Positions 1-7,865 of a stretch of 64,000 bases of DNA are shown here, one piece after another; position 1 is the first letter of the stretch; each line of letters begins with the position of its first letter. Under the pieces are notes generated by a model that saw only the letters and a program-made list of their open reading frames with translations, did not search any database and was not told the origin of the DNA. Position numbers and translations under genes: made by a program. The stretch covers positions 186,001 to 250,000 of the forward strand of contig NZ_JAHZMP010000001.1 in the NCBI RefSeq assembly GCF_020748465.1, read 5' to 3'. This DNA is from Terrisporobacter mayombei (lineage in GTDB: Bacteria > Bacillota > Clostridia > Peptostreptococcales > Peptostreptococcaceae).

Positions 1-407
1 TCATATACTTCATTTTCAATTTTACATTCAAGTTCTGTTTTATATATATCATTTGCATATTCTTCTAAACTTTTCTTTGTTTTAACTGCTCTTATATTTA
101 AACCTTCTAATATAAGCGTCTTTTCATTAACTTTAACTGCTTCATTACTTGAAGGTGCAGCCATTGAAAGTATGCAACATTCATCTAAGTTCTCTAAATT
201 AGTATTCCCATCATTATCAAAATTAGCTTCGTCTATGTCTTCTTGTGCAGTCCAATCTTTTGGTGTCTCCATTGAAAATCCAAACTTTTCATTAGTATAT
301 TTAATATTATCCATTTTACCATACCAAGAATCAGTAGATTTTTTACAGCCAACCAAAGATATTATAAAAACTAAAAAAATCAAAAATAATATTTTGTTTT
401 TCACCAT
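1..407 (-). CDS. Lipoprotein, 3' end cut by window edge
   Basis: The reading frame starts at an ATG at 407 behind a strong AGGGGG ribosome binding site and runs off the left edge, so only about 135 residues are visible. The N-terminus has two basic residues, a hydrophobic stretch and a lipobox LVGC, so the product should be exported and lipid-anchored at the membrane surface. The mature part is polar and contains a segment like GFSMETPKDW, seen in clostridial lipoproteins with a PsbP/DUF-type fold; that resemblance is weak. No function can be assigned. The plus-strand frame over the same stretch has no ribosome binding site and was not called. Confidence 0.75.
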   Translation of the reverse strand, partial: MVKNKILFLIFLVFIISLVGCKKSTDSWYGKMDNIKYTNEKFGFSMETPKDWTAQEDIDEANFDNDGNTNLENLDECCILSMAAPSSNEAVKVNEKTLILEGLNIRAVKTKKSLEEYANDIYKTELECKIENEVY

Positions 408-689
408 AATCCCCCTGTGTTTTAAGTTTCTATTTTATATTCTTATTATAATCTAAATCTACTGATAATTACACAATTTAACAAGCAATGAATTGAAATA
501 ATGTTCGATTCCTATACTCCTATTACTTTTAACTTATTTCTTACAAGAATATTTCTCCAAATTATAATACTAAGTTTTGTTAGACATAAGTACCATATCC
601 AGCAAAACAGAAAAAACTTTATCTGTATAGTTAGAAAAGTTAACTAAATCACTTTAAATAGGGTTCTTTTGTAAGTGTCAAAAAATATA

Positions 690-718
690 TTGACATAGTT
701 TTTGAAAAATAATATACT
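690..718 (+). promoter_or_regulatory. Sigma-A-type promoter for the riboswitch-add transcript
   Basis: TTGACA at 690-695 and TATACT at 713-718 are separated by 17 bp, close to the vegetative consensus. It lies just upstream of the purine aptamer, so transcription would start around 725. Bases 408-689 upstream show nothing else I recognise. Confidence 0.8.
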
Positions 719-732
719 TAGTAGAAATATAT

Positions 733-801
733 ATTTCGTATAACCTCAATAATATGGCTTGAGGGTCTCTACCAGAAACCAATAATTTCTGATTACGAAG
801 A
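733..801 (+). promoter_or_regulatory. Adenine-sensing purine riboswitch aptamer
   Basis: All parts of the purine aptamer are visible. P1 pairs TTCGTA (735-740) with TACGAA (794-799). P2 pairs CCTCA with TGAGG around the loop TAATATGG. The J2/3 core is GTCTCTACCAG. P3 pairs CAGAAA with TTTCTG around loop CCAATAA. The base equivalent to position 74, which decides ligand identity, is T at 793 (GATTAC). In this family U74 pairs with adenine, while guanine aptamers carry C74. The downstream gene is an adenosine deaminase, consistent with adenine sensing. Confidence 0.93.
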
Positions 802-850
802 ATGCTTACTTTAATTTAGTAAGCATTCTTTGCAATCAGAAATTTTTTTT
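784..850 (+). terminator. Riboswitch expression platform, terminator
   Basis: AATTTCTGATT (784-794) can pair with AATCAGAAATT (834-844), which is followed by a run of T. This long stem encloses an inner hairpin AATGCTTACT/AGTAAGCATT (801-826). The 5' arm overlaps the P3 and J3/1 strands of the aptamer, so ligand-bound aptamer and terminator exclude each other. That predicts an ON switch: adenine allows read-through into the deaminase gene. Confidence 0.85.
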
Positions 851-887
851 ATACAAAAATTTATAAATAATAAGGAGATGATACAAT

Positions 888-1877
888 ATGCTAAAAAAAT
901 TACCCAAAATAGAATTACATTGTCATTTAGATGGAAGTGTTAGACCACAAACAATAATAGATATTGCAAAAGAAGAAAATATAGAAATTCCATCACATGA
1001 ATTACCAGAAATAGAAAACATCGTAAAGGTACCTTTTAATTGTGATTCTCTTGTAGAATATTTAAAAAGATTTGATTTACCAAATAGAGTTATGCAAAGC
1101 AAAGAAAGTTTGAGAAGAATAACTTTTGAATTGTTAGAAGATGCTAGTAGTGAAAATTTAAAATACATGGAAATAAGATTCGCACCATTGCTTCACACTT
1201 TGAATGGACTTAGTGTAAGTGAAATAATAGAAAGTATAATAGATGGAATCAAAGAAGCCGAAGAGAAATACCCTATAAAGGCTAATCTTATATTAGGCTG
1301 TATGAGAACTATGACTTTAGATGATGCAATATATGTGGTAGAAGAAGGAAAGAAATTTTTAAATAAAGGTGTTGTAGCTATAGACTTATGTGGTGCTGAA
1401 AATGAAGGATTTGCAATAGAGTTTAAAGAAGCCATTGATTTAGCTAGAGAATACGGATATAGAGTTACAATACATGCAGGAGAAGCTGCAAGTGGAGTAA
1501 ATGTATTAGAGGCAGTAGAAATATTAAAAGCTGAGAGAATTGGTCATGGTATAGGTATAAGAGATGTAAAGGAAGCATATGACATCGTCAAAAATAATAA
1601 CATAGTTTTAGAAATGTGTCCAACTAGTAATGTGCAGACTAAGGCAGTAAGTTCTTATGAAGACCATCCTTTTTATAAGTTTTATAAAGATGGATTAAAA
1701 GTTACTTTAAATACTGATAATAGAACAGTTTCTAATATTAATTTGACTAGTGAGTTTAATAATGTGGACAGTGTTTTTGAAATAAGTGAAGAAGATTATA
1801 AAAATCTGTACTTAGTTAGTGTAGATTCAACTTTTGCTGATGATAATACTAAGCAGTGGCTAAGAGAGTTTATATAA
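888..1877 (+). CDS. add: Adenosine deaminase
   Basis: This 329-residue protein is of usual length for bacterial adenosine deaminase, which hydrolyses adenosine to inosine and ammonia in purine salvage. Zinc-binding HCHLDG is at the N-terminus (about residues 11-16). TIHAGE with the third metal histidine and catalytic glutamate is near residue 197, GHGIGI follows, and NTDNR near residue 276 takes the place of the usual NTDDP metal aspartate motif. The start ATG follows AAGGAGATG. The gene sits directly downstream of an adenine riboswitch, an arrangement known for add in other bacteria. The NTDNR variant could mean adenine rather than adenosine as substrate, but the overall motif order is that of Add. 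Confidence 0.92.
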   Translation: MLKKLPKIELHCHLDGSVRPQTIIDIAKEENIEIPSHELPEIENIVKVPFNCDSLVEYLKRFDLPNRVMQSKESLRRITFELLEDASSENLKYMEIRFAPLLHTLNGLSVSEIIESIIDGIKEAEEKYPIKANLILGCMRTMTLDDAIYVVEEGKKFLNKGVVAIDLCGAENEGFAIEFKEAIDLAREYGYRVTIHAGEAASGVNVLEAVEILKAERIGHGIGIRDVKEAYDIVKNNNIVLEMCPTSNVQTKAVSSYEDHPFYKFYKDGLKVTLNTDNRTVSNINLTSEFNNVDSVFEISEEDYKNLYLVSVDSTFADDNTKQWLREFI

Positions 1878-1914
1878 AACATGTAGACTTAGGTTTAATA
1901 AAACTAGTAAATAA

Positions 1915-1950
1915 GGGATGCAATAAGGTGAACCTACTTGCATCCCTTTT
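1915..1950 (+). terminator. Intrinsic terminator of add
   Basis: GGGATGCAA and TTGCATCCC form a 9-bp stem followed by TTTT, 37 bases after the add stop codon. The rest of the gap to 2257 is AT-rich and shows no gene or recognisable element. Confidence 0.85.
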
Positions 1951-2257
1951 CTTATCTTCCTTCTAAAAATCTTCACGCATAGGTAAAAATAGAACTTTAT
2001 TAACTTATAGCCATACCTAGCACACTTAAGTACTCCAATTAATAATTATCGATACCCAATACAGTATGTTAGTTGAAGGGTATTTTGGAAAATTAAAATT
2101 TTTAGTAACTAGATTTTTAGATTTTACTAGACAATAATAAATAACTATACTTGACCCATTTACTAGCTATTACCTATAATATACTAAGACAAAGAAATAT
2201 TTGTCTATTATTAGTAAAACATTATATATATATTAATTCAAAAGGGGAAATATTAAA

Positions 2258-3400
2258 ATGAGATATGTTGAGTATGGCAAAACTGGTAAAACGGTTTCCG
2301 TGGTAGGGTTTGGCGGATTAAGATTTGATTTAAGCAAAAGTAATGAAGAAAATGCGAAGTTAGTAACTTATGCCTATGACAAAGGTATAAACTACTTTGA
2401 TACAGCTCCTGGTTACTGTGATGGCAGAAGTGAAGAAATTTTAGGTGTAGCCTTTAGACAACTAAAAAAAGAAGGAAAAACTGATTTTTATGTTTCTACA
2501 AAAGGTAGACCAACTGTTTGTGATACTGTAGAAAAAACAGTAGCTTCTGTAAAAAAATCACTTGAAACTTTAGGAGTAGATAAAATAGATTTCTATCATG
2601 TGTGGTGCATTAGAAAAATGGAACATTACAACCTTGCCATGAAGCCAGGTGGACAATATGAAGGTTTATTAAAATGTAAAGAAGAAGGTCTAATCGATCA
2701 TATAGTATTCTCTTCTCATCAACCAGGTGATGAAGTTTTACAAGTACTAGATGACAATAAGTTCGAAGGTGTTACTATGGGAATAAATTTATTGAACTTC
2801 CCTTACAGATGGAAAGGTGTAGAATATGCATACAATAAAAACTATGGTGTTGTAGCAATGAATCCGTTAAATGGTGGAGCTATCCCTCAACATAAAGATT
2901 CACTGTCTTTCTTAGCAAAAGAAAATGAAACAGCTATAGATGCTGCTTTAAGATTTAATATAGGTAGCCCTCAGATAACTATTTCTCTAATAGGATTTGG
3001 TAGTTTTTCTGATATAGATCATGCTTGTAACATAGCTGATGAAAATGAAGTTTATAGTGATGAAGATATAGAAAACATAAAAAATAAATTAGGTGAGCAT
3101 ATGAATGCTACTTGCAGTGGATGTGGATATTGTAAAGTATGTCCTCAAGACATAAACACTCCAGCATATATGCTTTTATATAATGAAAAACAAATGTTCA
3201 AAAAAAGTGATGAGCAAATGATAGATGAAATTTATGGTCTTGAATGTTGGAACTACAGTATGAATAGTCAAGGTAAGGCTGCTGATTGTATAGAGTGTGG
3301 TCAATGTGAAAGCGAATGTACACAACATCTTCCTATAATTGATAGGTTAAAGGAAATAGCTAATTGGGAAGAAAAGGGCGTAAATAATGTAACTGTATAA
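2258..3400 (+). CDS. Aldo/keto reductase with C-terminal ferredoxin module
   Basis: This 380-residue protein belongs to the predicted-oxidoreductase branch of aldo/keto reductases that carry iron-sulfur clusters. Residues 1 to about 280 form the TIM-barrel NAD(P)H-binding part, starting YGKTGKTVSVVGFGG and containing the FDTAPGYCDG active-site strand with its aspartate and tyrosine. The C-terminal 100 residues hold CSGCGYCKVCP and CIECGQCESEC, eight cysteines suited to two 4Fe-4S clusters. The start follows AAAGGGGAAA. Substrate is unknown. It stands alone between terminators, and the ferredoxin part suggests reduction driven by a ferredoxin-linked electron donor. Confidence 0.88.
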   Translation: MRYVEYGKTGKTVSVVGFGGLRFDLSKSNEENAKLVTYAYDKGINYFDTAPGYCDGRSEEILGVAFRQLKKEGKTDFYVSTKGRPTVCDTVEKTVASVKKSLETLGVDKIDFYHVWCIRKMEHYNLAMKPGGQYEGLLKCKEEGLIDHIVFSSHQPGDEVLQVLDDNKFEGVTMGINLLNFPYRWKGVEYAYNKNYGVVAMNPLNGGAIPQHKDSLSFLAKENETAIDAALRFNIGSPQITISLIGFGSFSDIDHACNIADENEVYSDEDIENIKNKLGEHMNATCSGCGYCKVCPQDINTPAYMLLYNEKQMFKKSDEQMIDEIYGLECWNYSMNSQGKAADCIECGQCESECTQHLPIIDRLKEIANWEEKGVNNVTV

Positions 3401-3445
3401 CTTTCTTATTTAGTAAGATAATAACTTTGTAAAATACATAAATAT

Positions 3446-3493
3446 AAGTAGAAGAATATGTTCTGTTTATACAACATGTTCTTCTACTTTTTG
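3446..3493 (+). terminator. Intrinsic terminator
   Basis: A long hairpin, with arms reading AAGTAGAAGAA and TTCTTCTACTT, is followed by further T residues about 45 bases past the aldo/keto reductase stop. Confidence 0.85.
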
Positions 3494-3681
3494 TAGTTTA
3501 ATTATTTGTAACTTCTATTGCTTTTTCAATAAGTTCATCTCTGTTTTCCATTTTTCTATGTCTTGTAAGGCTTTTAAATTATATACATATAAAATTTATT
3601 TTTAAAATAGTTATAAATGTGTTACTATGGGAATTGTATTAATATACATTTTTATAAAAAGAAATTTTCAGGAGGAAACTT

Positions 3682-4308
3682 ATGAACTATATTACAAAGG
3701 ACGAACTAGACAATAAAGAATTAGTATCTACATTCTCTATTAAAAATAATGAATTAATATTTGATGAAAACTCACCATACAAAAATGATTTTGAAGTAGG
3801 TGATATAGTAACATTAAAAAATAATTCTAAAGAAATGGGAGTTGTTTCCTTTATAGAAGAAGACGAATTAAGTATAAACTGGAATGATAACAGAGAATCT
3901 GTAGAAGCTTCTGCTAATTTAATAATTGTACCTCCTACTTTTGGAATACAATTATTTAAGAATAATGATTTACTTAATTTATGGGAGAATTTATCAAATG
4001 GTAAAAATGACAGCTTTGATCTAAAATGCCTTTATATAAATGATAAAATAATAAATGAAGTTACTTTTATTAGAGCATACAAAAACACTGACACTTTAGT
4101 AGACAAAAGATTTAGAAGAACATTTTCACTATATAGAAAGTTTGGTAATACCCAAATATTTAGAACTAATCTATATACCATTGATAATAAGAAAGTAGGA
4201 TTTAACAGTTCTAGATTTGTATACTATTTATTACAAGATAATGTGGTTTATTACTTAGGAATAGACTTAGATCGTGATGACTTAACTACTTATTTATTTA
4301 AAAAATAA
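3682..4308 (+). CDS. Protein of unknown function, 208 aa
   Basis: A well-formed gene with a strong AGGAGG site before the ATG and its own terminator. The protein has no signal peptide or membrane segment, so it should be cytoplasmic. Residues 35-75 (VGDIVTLKNNSKEMGVVSFI then DELSINW) look like a small beta-barrel of the KOW/SH3 kind, which often binds nucleic acid or protein. The C-terminal half is rich in aromatic and basic residues (for example FRRTFSLYRKF). I do not recognise a family. Confidence 0.7.
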   Translation: MNYITKDELDNKELVSTFSIKNNELIFDENSPYKNDFEVGDIVTLKNNSKEMGVVSFIEEDELSINWNDNRESVEASANLIIVPPTFGIQLFKNNDLLNLWENLSNGKNDSFDLKCLYINDKIINEVTFIRAYKNTDTLVDKRFRRTFSLYRKFGNTQIFRTNLYTIDNKKVGFNSSRFVYYLLQDNVVYYLGIDLDRDDLTTYLFKK

Positions 4309-4324
4309 TATATACAAAATAAAG

Positions 4325-4370
4325 GCTATAAATTATAGATAAGATATATCCATAATTTATAGCTTTTTTA
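4325..4370 (+). terminator. Intrinsic terminator
   Basis: GCTATAAATTAT (4325-4336) pairs with ATAATTTATAGC (4352-4363) and is followed by TTTTTT. It ends the 3682-4308 gene and lies just before the stop codon of the convergent repeat-protein gene. Confidence 0.85.
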
Positions 4371-4371
4371 T

Positions 4372-5022
4372 TTACTCTTTATGATCTATTATTGTTTTAC
4401 TAGTATCTAAATCTTGATTTAAGCATCTTTGGCTATTTATTCTTTCTGATATAAGCATTTCATTTAAAATACCTTTTAATTCATGAATTGTATTTTCTAA
4501 TTCTTGTTTTTTATTTTTCCCTTTTACTGGTTGCTTATTATCTTCTAATTTTTCTTTATGATCTATTATTGTTTTGCTAGTATCTAAGTCTTGGTTTAAG
4601 CATCTTTGGCTGTTTGTTCTTTCTGATACCAACATAGTATCTACTAGTTTTCTTGTTTCTTCTATTAAGTTATCTACTTCTTCTTCTGTAAATTCTTCTC
4701 TAGTATCTTTATGATCTATTATTGTTTTACTAGTATCTAAATCTTGATTTAAACATCTTTGGCTGTTTATTCTTTCTGATACTAACATCATATTATACAT
4801 ACCTTTTATTTCTGTTGCTAACTTATGTATCTCTACACCTATCGTATTTAAATCTTTTTGTGAAAACTCCTCACTAGTATCTTTGTGATCTATTATTGTT
4901 TTGCTTGTATCTAAGTTTTGATTCAGACATCTTTGGCTGTTTGTTCTTTCTGATACTAACATCATGCTTAATAAATCAGATAATTCCTCTTTTAAATGGC
5001 TTAATGCATTATTTAATTTCAT
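4372..5022 (-). CDS. Four-repeat helical protein of unknown function
   Basis: A 216-residue cytoplasmic-looking protein built from four copies of a 27-residue unit running from M(L/I)(V/I)SER to TIIDHK, at residues 21-47, 79-105, 130-156 and 189-215. Units differ at only a few positions and each keeps one cysteine (NSQRCLNQ). Each unit is preceded by a different amphipathic helix of about 18 residues (for example LSHLKEELSDLL), so only the repeat is held constant. LNQDLD loosely resembles the SQELD signature of Spo0E-type phosphatases that act on Spo0A-P, and the helix-loop-helix layout would fit, but this is a weak match. The start ATG has GAGGTGATAA upstream. It is monocistronic between terminators. 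Confidence 0.75.
   Translation of the reverse strand: MKLNNALSHLKEELSDLLSMMLVSERTNSQRCLNQNLDTSKTIIDHKDTSEEFSQKDLNTIGVEIHKLATEIKGMYNMMLVSERINSQRCLNQDLDTSKTIIDHKDTREEFTEEEVDNLIEETRKLVDTMLVSERTNSQRCLNQDLDTSKTIIDHKEKLEDNKQPVKGKNKKQELENTIHELKGILNEMLISERINSQRCLNQDLDTSKTIIDHKE
4378..4962 (-). repeat. Four intragenic repeats of 81 bp
   Basis: The units lie at 4882-4962, 4708-4788, 4555-4635 and 4378-4458, spaced 174, 153 and 177 bp. They are nearly identical at DNA level, including synonymous positions, while the linkers have diverged. That pattern points to recent duplication or gene conversion of the unit alone. Confidence 0.9.
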
Positions 5023-5185
5023 TATTTATCACCTCGTTATTATTTTATACATTTACATATTATTTTCCCATGAAAATTTTTCAATTTCTACAGGTATTTT
5101 TTACCATTTTTTTATATAAAATAACTTTCTTACAATAAATTTATACCCACTTATTTTCCAACTAAAACTTGACTTGTAAATTATT

Positions 5186-5219
5186 AAAAGGCATACACAT
5201 TTTTGTGTATACCTTTCTT
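5186..5219 (-). terminator. Intrinsic terminator of the aminopeptidase gene
   Basis: AAAGGCATACACA and TGTGTATACCTTT form a 12-13 bp stem with a four-base loop. On the minus strand the stem is followed by a T-rich stretch, 29 bases after the aminopeptidase stop. Confidence 0.75.
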
Positions 5220-5247
5220 TTATTAATCTCAATATAATAAGATTTTA

Positions 5248-7239
5248 TTACTTAACTTTTATATATTTTATTGTACTATGAGAGCTATAAATTTTCTTTC
5301 CATCTACTTTTCTATATGCTCTTACTTTAAAATAATATCCTTTTTTACTAGTTAATTTAGCCTTAGTCATTTTAGTACTTGGCGTATCTTTTATTAAAGT
5401 GTATTTTCCTTTTTTTGATGTCGCCATATAAACTTCATATCCATTAGTTCTCTTGCTTACTTTTGAAGAATAATTTAAGTTCACTTTTTTAGCAGTAGTT
5501 GATGATAATTTTAATATTGGTTGTAATGGTTTACTAGTAGCTTTTATTTTTTCACATTTTAATCCTTCGTAAATTTTATTATCAACCTTTTTATATGCAC
5601 TAACTTTATACAAATAGCTAGTTGCAGATACTATTTTTGTATCCTTGTAAGTAGTCGTAGTATTTTTAGATATTGTCTTTAATAAATCATATTTTTTAGT
5701 AGATGCATTGTATTTATAAATTTTGTATCCATCTGCATTATTTATCTTCTTCCAAGATAATTTTAAAGAATTAGTTAGAACATCAGAAGTTTTTAGATTT
5801 TCTACAGTTTGTGGTAATATACTAAAAGTGGCTTTAGCTAATCCCATATAATCATTGCATCCTTTTACAGTAATTGTAGCAGTTCCTATTTCTTTGTTGT
5901 TTGAATAACTTACTGTATAATCTTTACCTTCTTCTAAAACTTTCTTTCCATCTGTTACTATTACTTCTGGTCTTTGATATTTATTATTATAAATTTGATT
6001 TTCTACTTTTATTGTAGCGTTTGCTATATTAGAACTTACAATTGCAATAGCATCATTTAATTTAGCTAAAGCTGCGTCTATTATTTGTTGATCTTTTAAT
6101 AAAATATATTCTGTTTTATTAATTTCTTTAGCTTCTTTTAAAGCTTGTTGGAATTTTTTATATGATGACTCAGAAAAATCGCTTTTATCCAAATCATTGG
6201 CTATTTCTATAGCTTCTTTTAATGCTTCCTTAGATGGAGTTATAAGTCCATCTGGATTTAGTTGATATACAACAGCTTCTAGCAATTTACAATAAGCACT
6301 TATAGTCTCTTTTCCACGACTTCCCCATGTAGTCTCTATAAACTCAAGATTGTCTCTTTCAGGTTTGTGCATAACTTCGCCTATCTCAGTTTCATAAGCT
6401 CCTGAAGAACCTTCTTCTGGGTGCTCTGGGTCATCTGGTACTTCCCAGTTTACTGCCTCAAAGTATAAGTAAGGCATTAGTTTTCTAAAGTTTGCATGGT
6501 CACTCCAGTTTCCTGTAGAAGGAGTTGGGTAATCTAAGTTTAAATCAGTGTTATTAAATCTCATACCTGTTTGTAGAGCATCAGATAATTTCAGTGTTTG
6601 ATAAGCAGGCCATGCATTATCAACATTATCTGTTTCTTTGTTGTAGTTACCACTATATACATAACGGTATGTACCAGCTAACATACTATCCATATTTACT
6701 ATATAAAGAGTATTTGCTATTTCTTCTTCAGTCATAGCATTTGCATATGCAGATGAGCCTTTAAGTCCAACTTCTTCAGCTCCGAAGAACACAAATTTTA
6801 CAGTATAAGGTGTTTCTTTGTTGGCAAGTCTTTTTGCTGTTTCTAAGTTTACAACAGTTCCAGAACCATTGTCATCCACACCGTTAGTTCCTACACTATC
6901 ATAATGTGATCCTATTATAACCTCTTTAGTTGAAACTCCTTTTTTAGTTGCTACAACATTTTGAGAGTTATAAGCTACATTTTTTCTTTCATAAGAAAAA
7001 TCTTGAACTTTAACTTCATAACCAAAAGACTCCAATTGTTCCTTTAAATACTTAGCTGTTTCTAGTTCTTTATCTGTACCAGCTATTCTTTGAGTTAAAT
7101 TTTGGTTTAAATGTTGTAATACACTGTACGCATAATCTCCATATCCCGTGTTTTCTTTTGCAAAGGATACTGGTGTGTAAGCAAATACAGTAAATATCAT
7201 TACTGCTGCCATAATTATGGCTAAAAATTTTTTCTTCAT
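5248..7239 (-). CDS. Secreted M28 family zinc aminopeptidase with C-terminal binding domains
   Basis: A 663-residue exported protein. Residues 1-27 are a signal peptide ending in SFA. The M28 peptidase domain spans about 35-330 with metal ligands visible as GSHYDS (H112), VDDNGSG (D122), catalytic GAEEVG (E155/E156), NMDS (D184) and SDHANF (H248). Residues about 335-400 are a helical FIVAR-like segment. The C-terminal 260 residues are beta-rich repeats of Ig-like and fibronectin-III type (TVSYSNN...GTATITV, then two LSWKKI/YKIYKYN-like units), probably for binding cell wall or host polymers. It should release amino acids from peptides outside the cell. The T-box leader upstream implies expression when a particular tRNA is uncharged. 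Confidence 0.9.
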   Translation of the reverse strand: MKKKFLAIIMAAVMIFTVFAYTPVSFAKENTGYGDYAYSVLQHLNQNLTQRIAGTDKELETAKYLKEQLESFGYEVKVQDFSYERKNVAYNSQNVVATKKGVSTKEVIIGSHYDSVGTNGVDDNGSGTVVNLETAKRLANKETPYTVKFVFFGAEEVGLKGSSAYANAMTEEEIANTLYIVNMDSMLAGTYRYVYSGNYNKETDNVDNAWPAYQTLKLSDALQTGMRFNNTDLNLDYPTPSTGNWSDHANFRKLMPYLYFEAVNWEVPDDPEHPEEGSSGAYETEIGEVMHKPERDNLEFIETTWGSRGKETISAYCKLLEAVVYQLNPDGLITPSKEALKEAIEIANDLDKSDFSESSYKKFQQALKEAKEINKTEYILLKDQQIIDAALAKLNDAIAIVSSNIANATIKVENQIYNNKYQRPEVIVTDGKKVLEEGKDYTVSYSNNKEIGTATITVKGCNDYMGLAKATFSILPQTVENLKTSDVLTNSLKLSWKKINNADGYKIYKYNASTKKYDLLKTISKNTTTTYKDTKIVSATSYLYKVSAYKKVDNKIYEGLKCEKIKATSKPLQPILKLSSTTAKKVNLNYSSKVSKRTNGYEVYMATSKKGKYTLIKDTPSTKMTKAKLTSKKGYYFKVRAYRKVDGKKIYSSHSTIKYIKVK

Positions 7240-7452
7240 AAATTCTCTCTCCCTAAATTTTAATTAATATTTCATCTGACATTAAGTAACTTCATTCGTT
7301 TCAAATAGTTTCACTTAGATTTAGTTCAGAATATTCCGTTATTTGTTTTTAGACTATTTGCCTAAAACAAGATAAATATTTAATTGTTCATTAATAGTAT
7401 TTAAGTGATGAATAGATTTTAAGTACCATATTAACTAGTATTTTTTAGGTAC

Positions 7453-7488
7453 AAAAAAATCGCCCCTCAGTCCTAGGACTAAGAGACG
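7453..7488 (-). terminator. Second T-box terminator
   Basis: CGTCTCTTAGTCC and GGACTGAGGGGCG form a 13-bp stem with several G-U pairs, followed by a T run. It repeats the logic of the first terminator about 90 bases further downstream. Confidence 0.87.
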
Positions 7489-7543
7489 AATTATATCCGC
7501 GTTACCACTCTCATTGATAAGTTATCATTCAATAATAAAAAAT

Positions 7544-7575
7544 AAAAAAGTCCCTTGGCTATAAAGCCAAGAGAC
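7544..7575 (-). terminator. First T-box terminator
   Basis: GTCTCTTGGCT and AGCCAAGGGAC form the stem, followed by TTTTTT. The 5' arm overlaps the antiterminator, as in all T-boxes. Confidence 0.88.
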
Positions 7576-7800
7576 GAATTATTCCGCGTTACCACTCTTA
7601 TTGATAAAAAACTTATCCACTCAATCTCTTAAGGCGAGATCACCGATTGACATACTAATAATTTCTGACAATCTCCTCCAAAGCTCTCTTCACTTTATAT
7701 CCAGTTGCTAGGCTCACACCAACCCTAGCTCGCTGAAACTTAATAAAAAGTTACTCTCTTTCTCTCAGGATTTATGTATTGAATTATTTATCTTGTTAAA

Positions 7801-7829
7801 ATAATAAATTACTTTCTAAATTATGTCAA
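7801..7829 (-). promoter_or_regulatory. Promoter of the T-box/aminopeptidase transcript
   Basis: On the minus strand TTGACA (7829-7824) and TATTAT (7806-7801) are 17 bp apart, about 30 bases before stem I. No clear terminator separates it from the sugar operon ending at 7866, so some read-through from that operon is possible. Confidence 0.78.
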
Positions 7830-7865
7830 TATATTTTTAATTATAAAATTCCTAAATATCTAATT

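Larger units (their letters stand above)
7449..7770 (-). promoter_or_regulatory. T-box leader with two antiterminator/terminator modules
   Basis: Read on the minus strand, stem I starts near 7770 and includes the AGTA motif, the GCTAGG...CCTAGC distal stem and GGTGTGAG. By the usual layout (GAA, codon, A) the specifier triplet would be GAG at 7688-7686, though AGA one base away is possible. Stem III and an antiterminator with TGGT (7594-7591) and AACGCGG follow, with the first terminator. Then a second copy of stem III plus antiterminator (TGGT at 7507-7504) and a second terminator appear with no second stem I. TGGT would pair with a tRNA whose discriminator base is A. The leader feeds into the M28 aminopeptidase gene at 7239. 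Confidence 0.9.
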
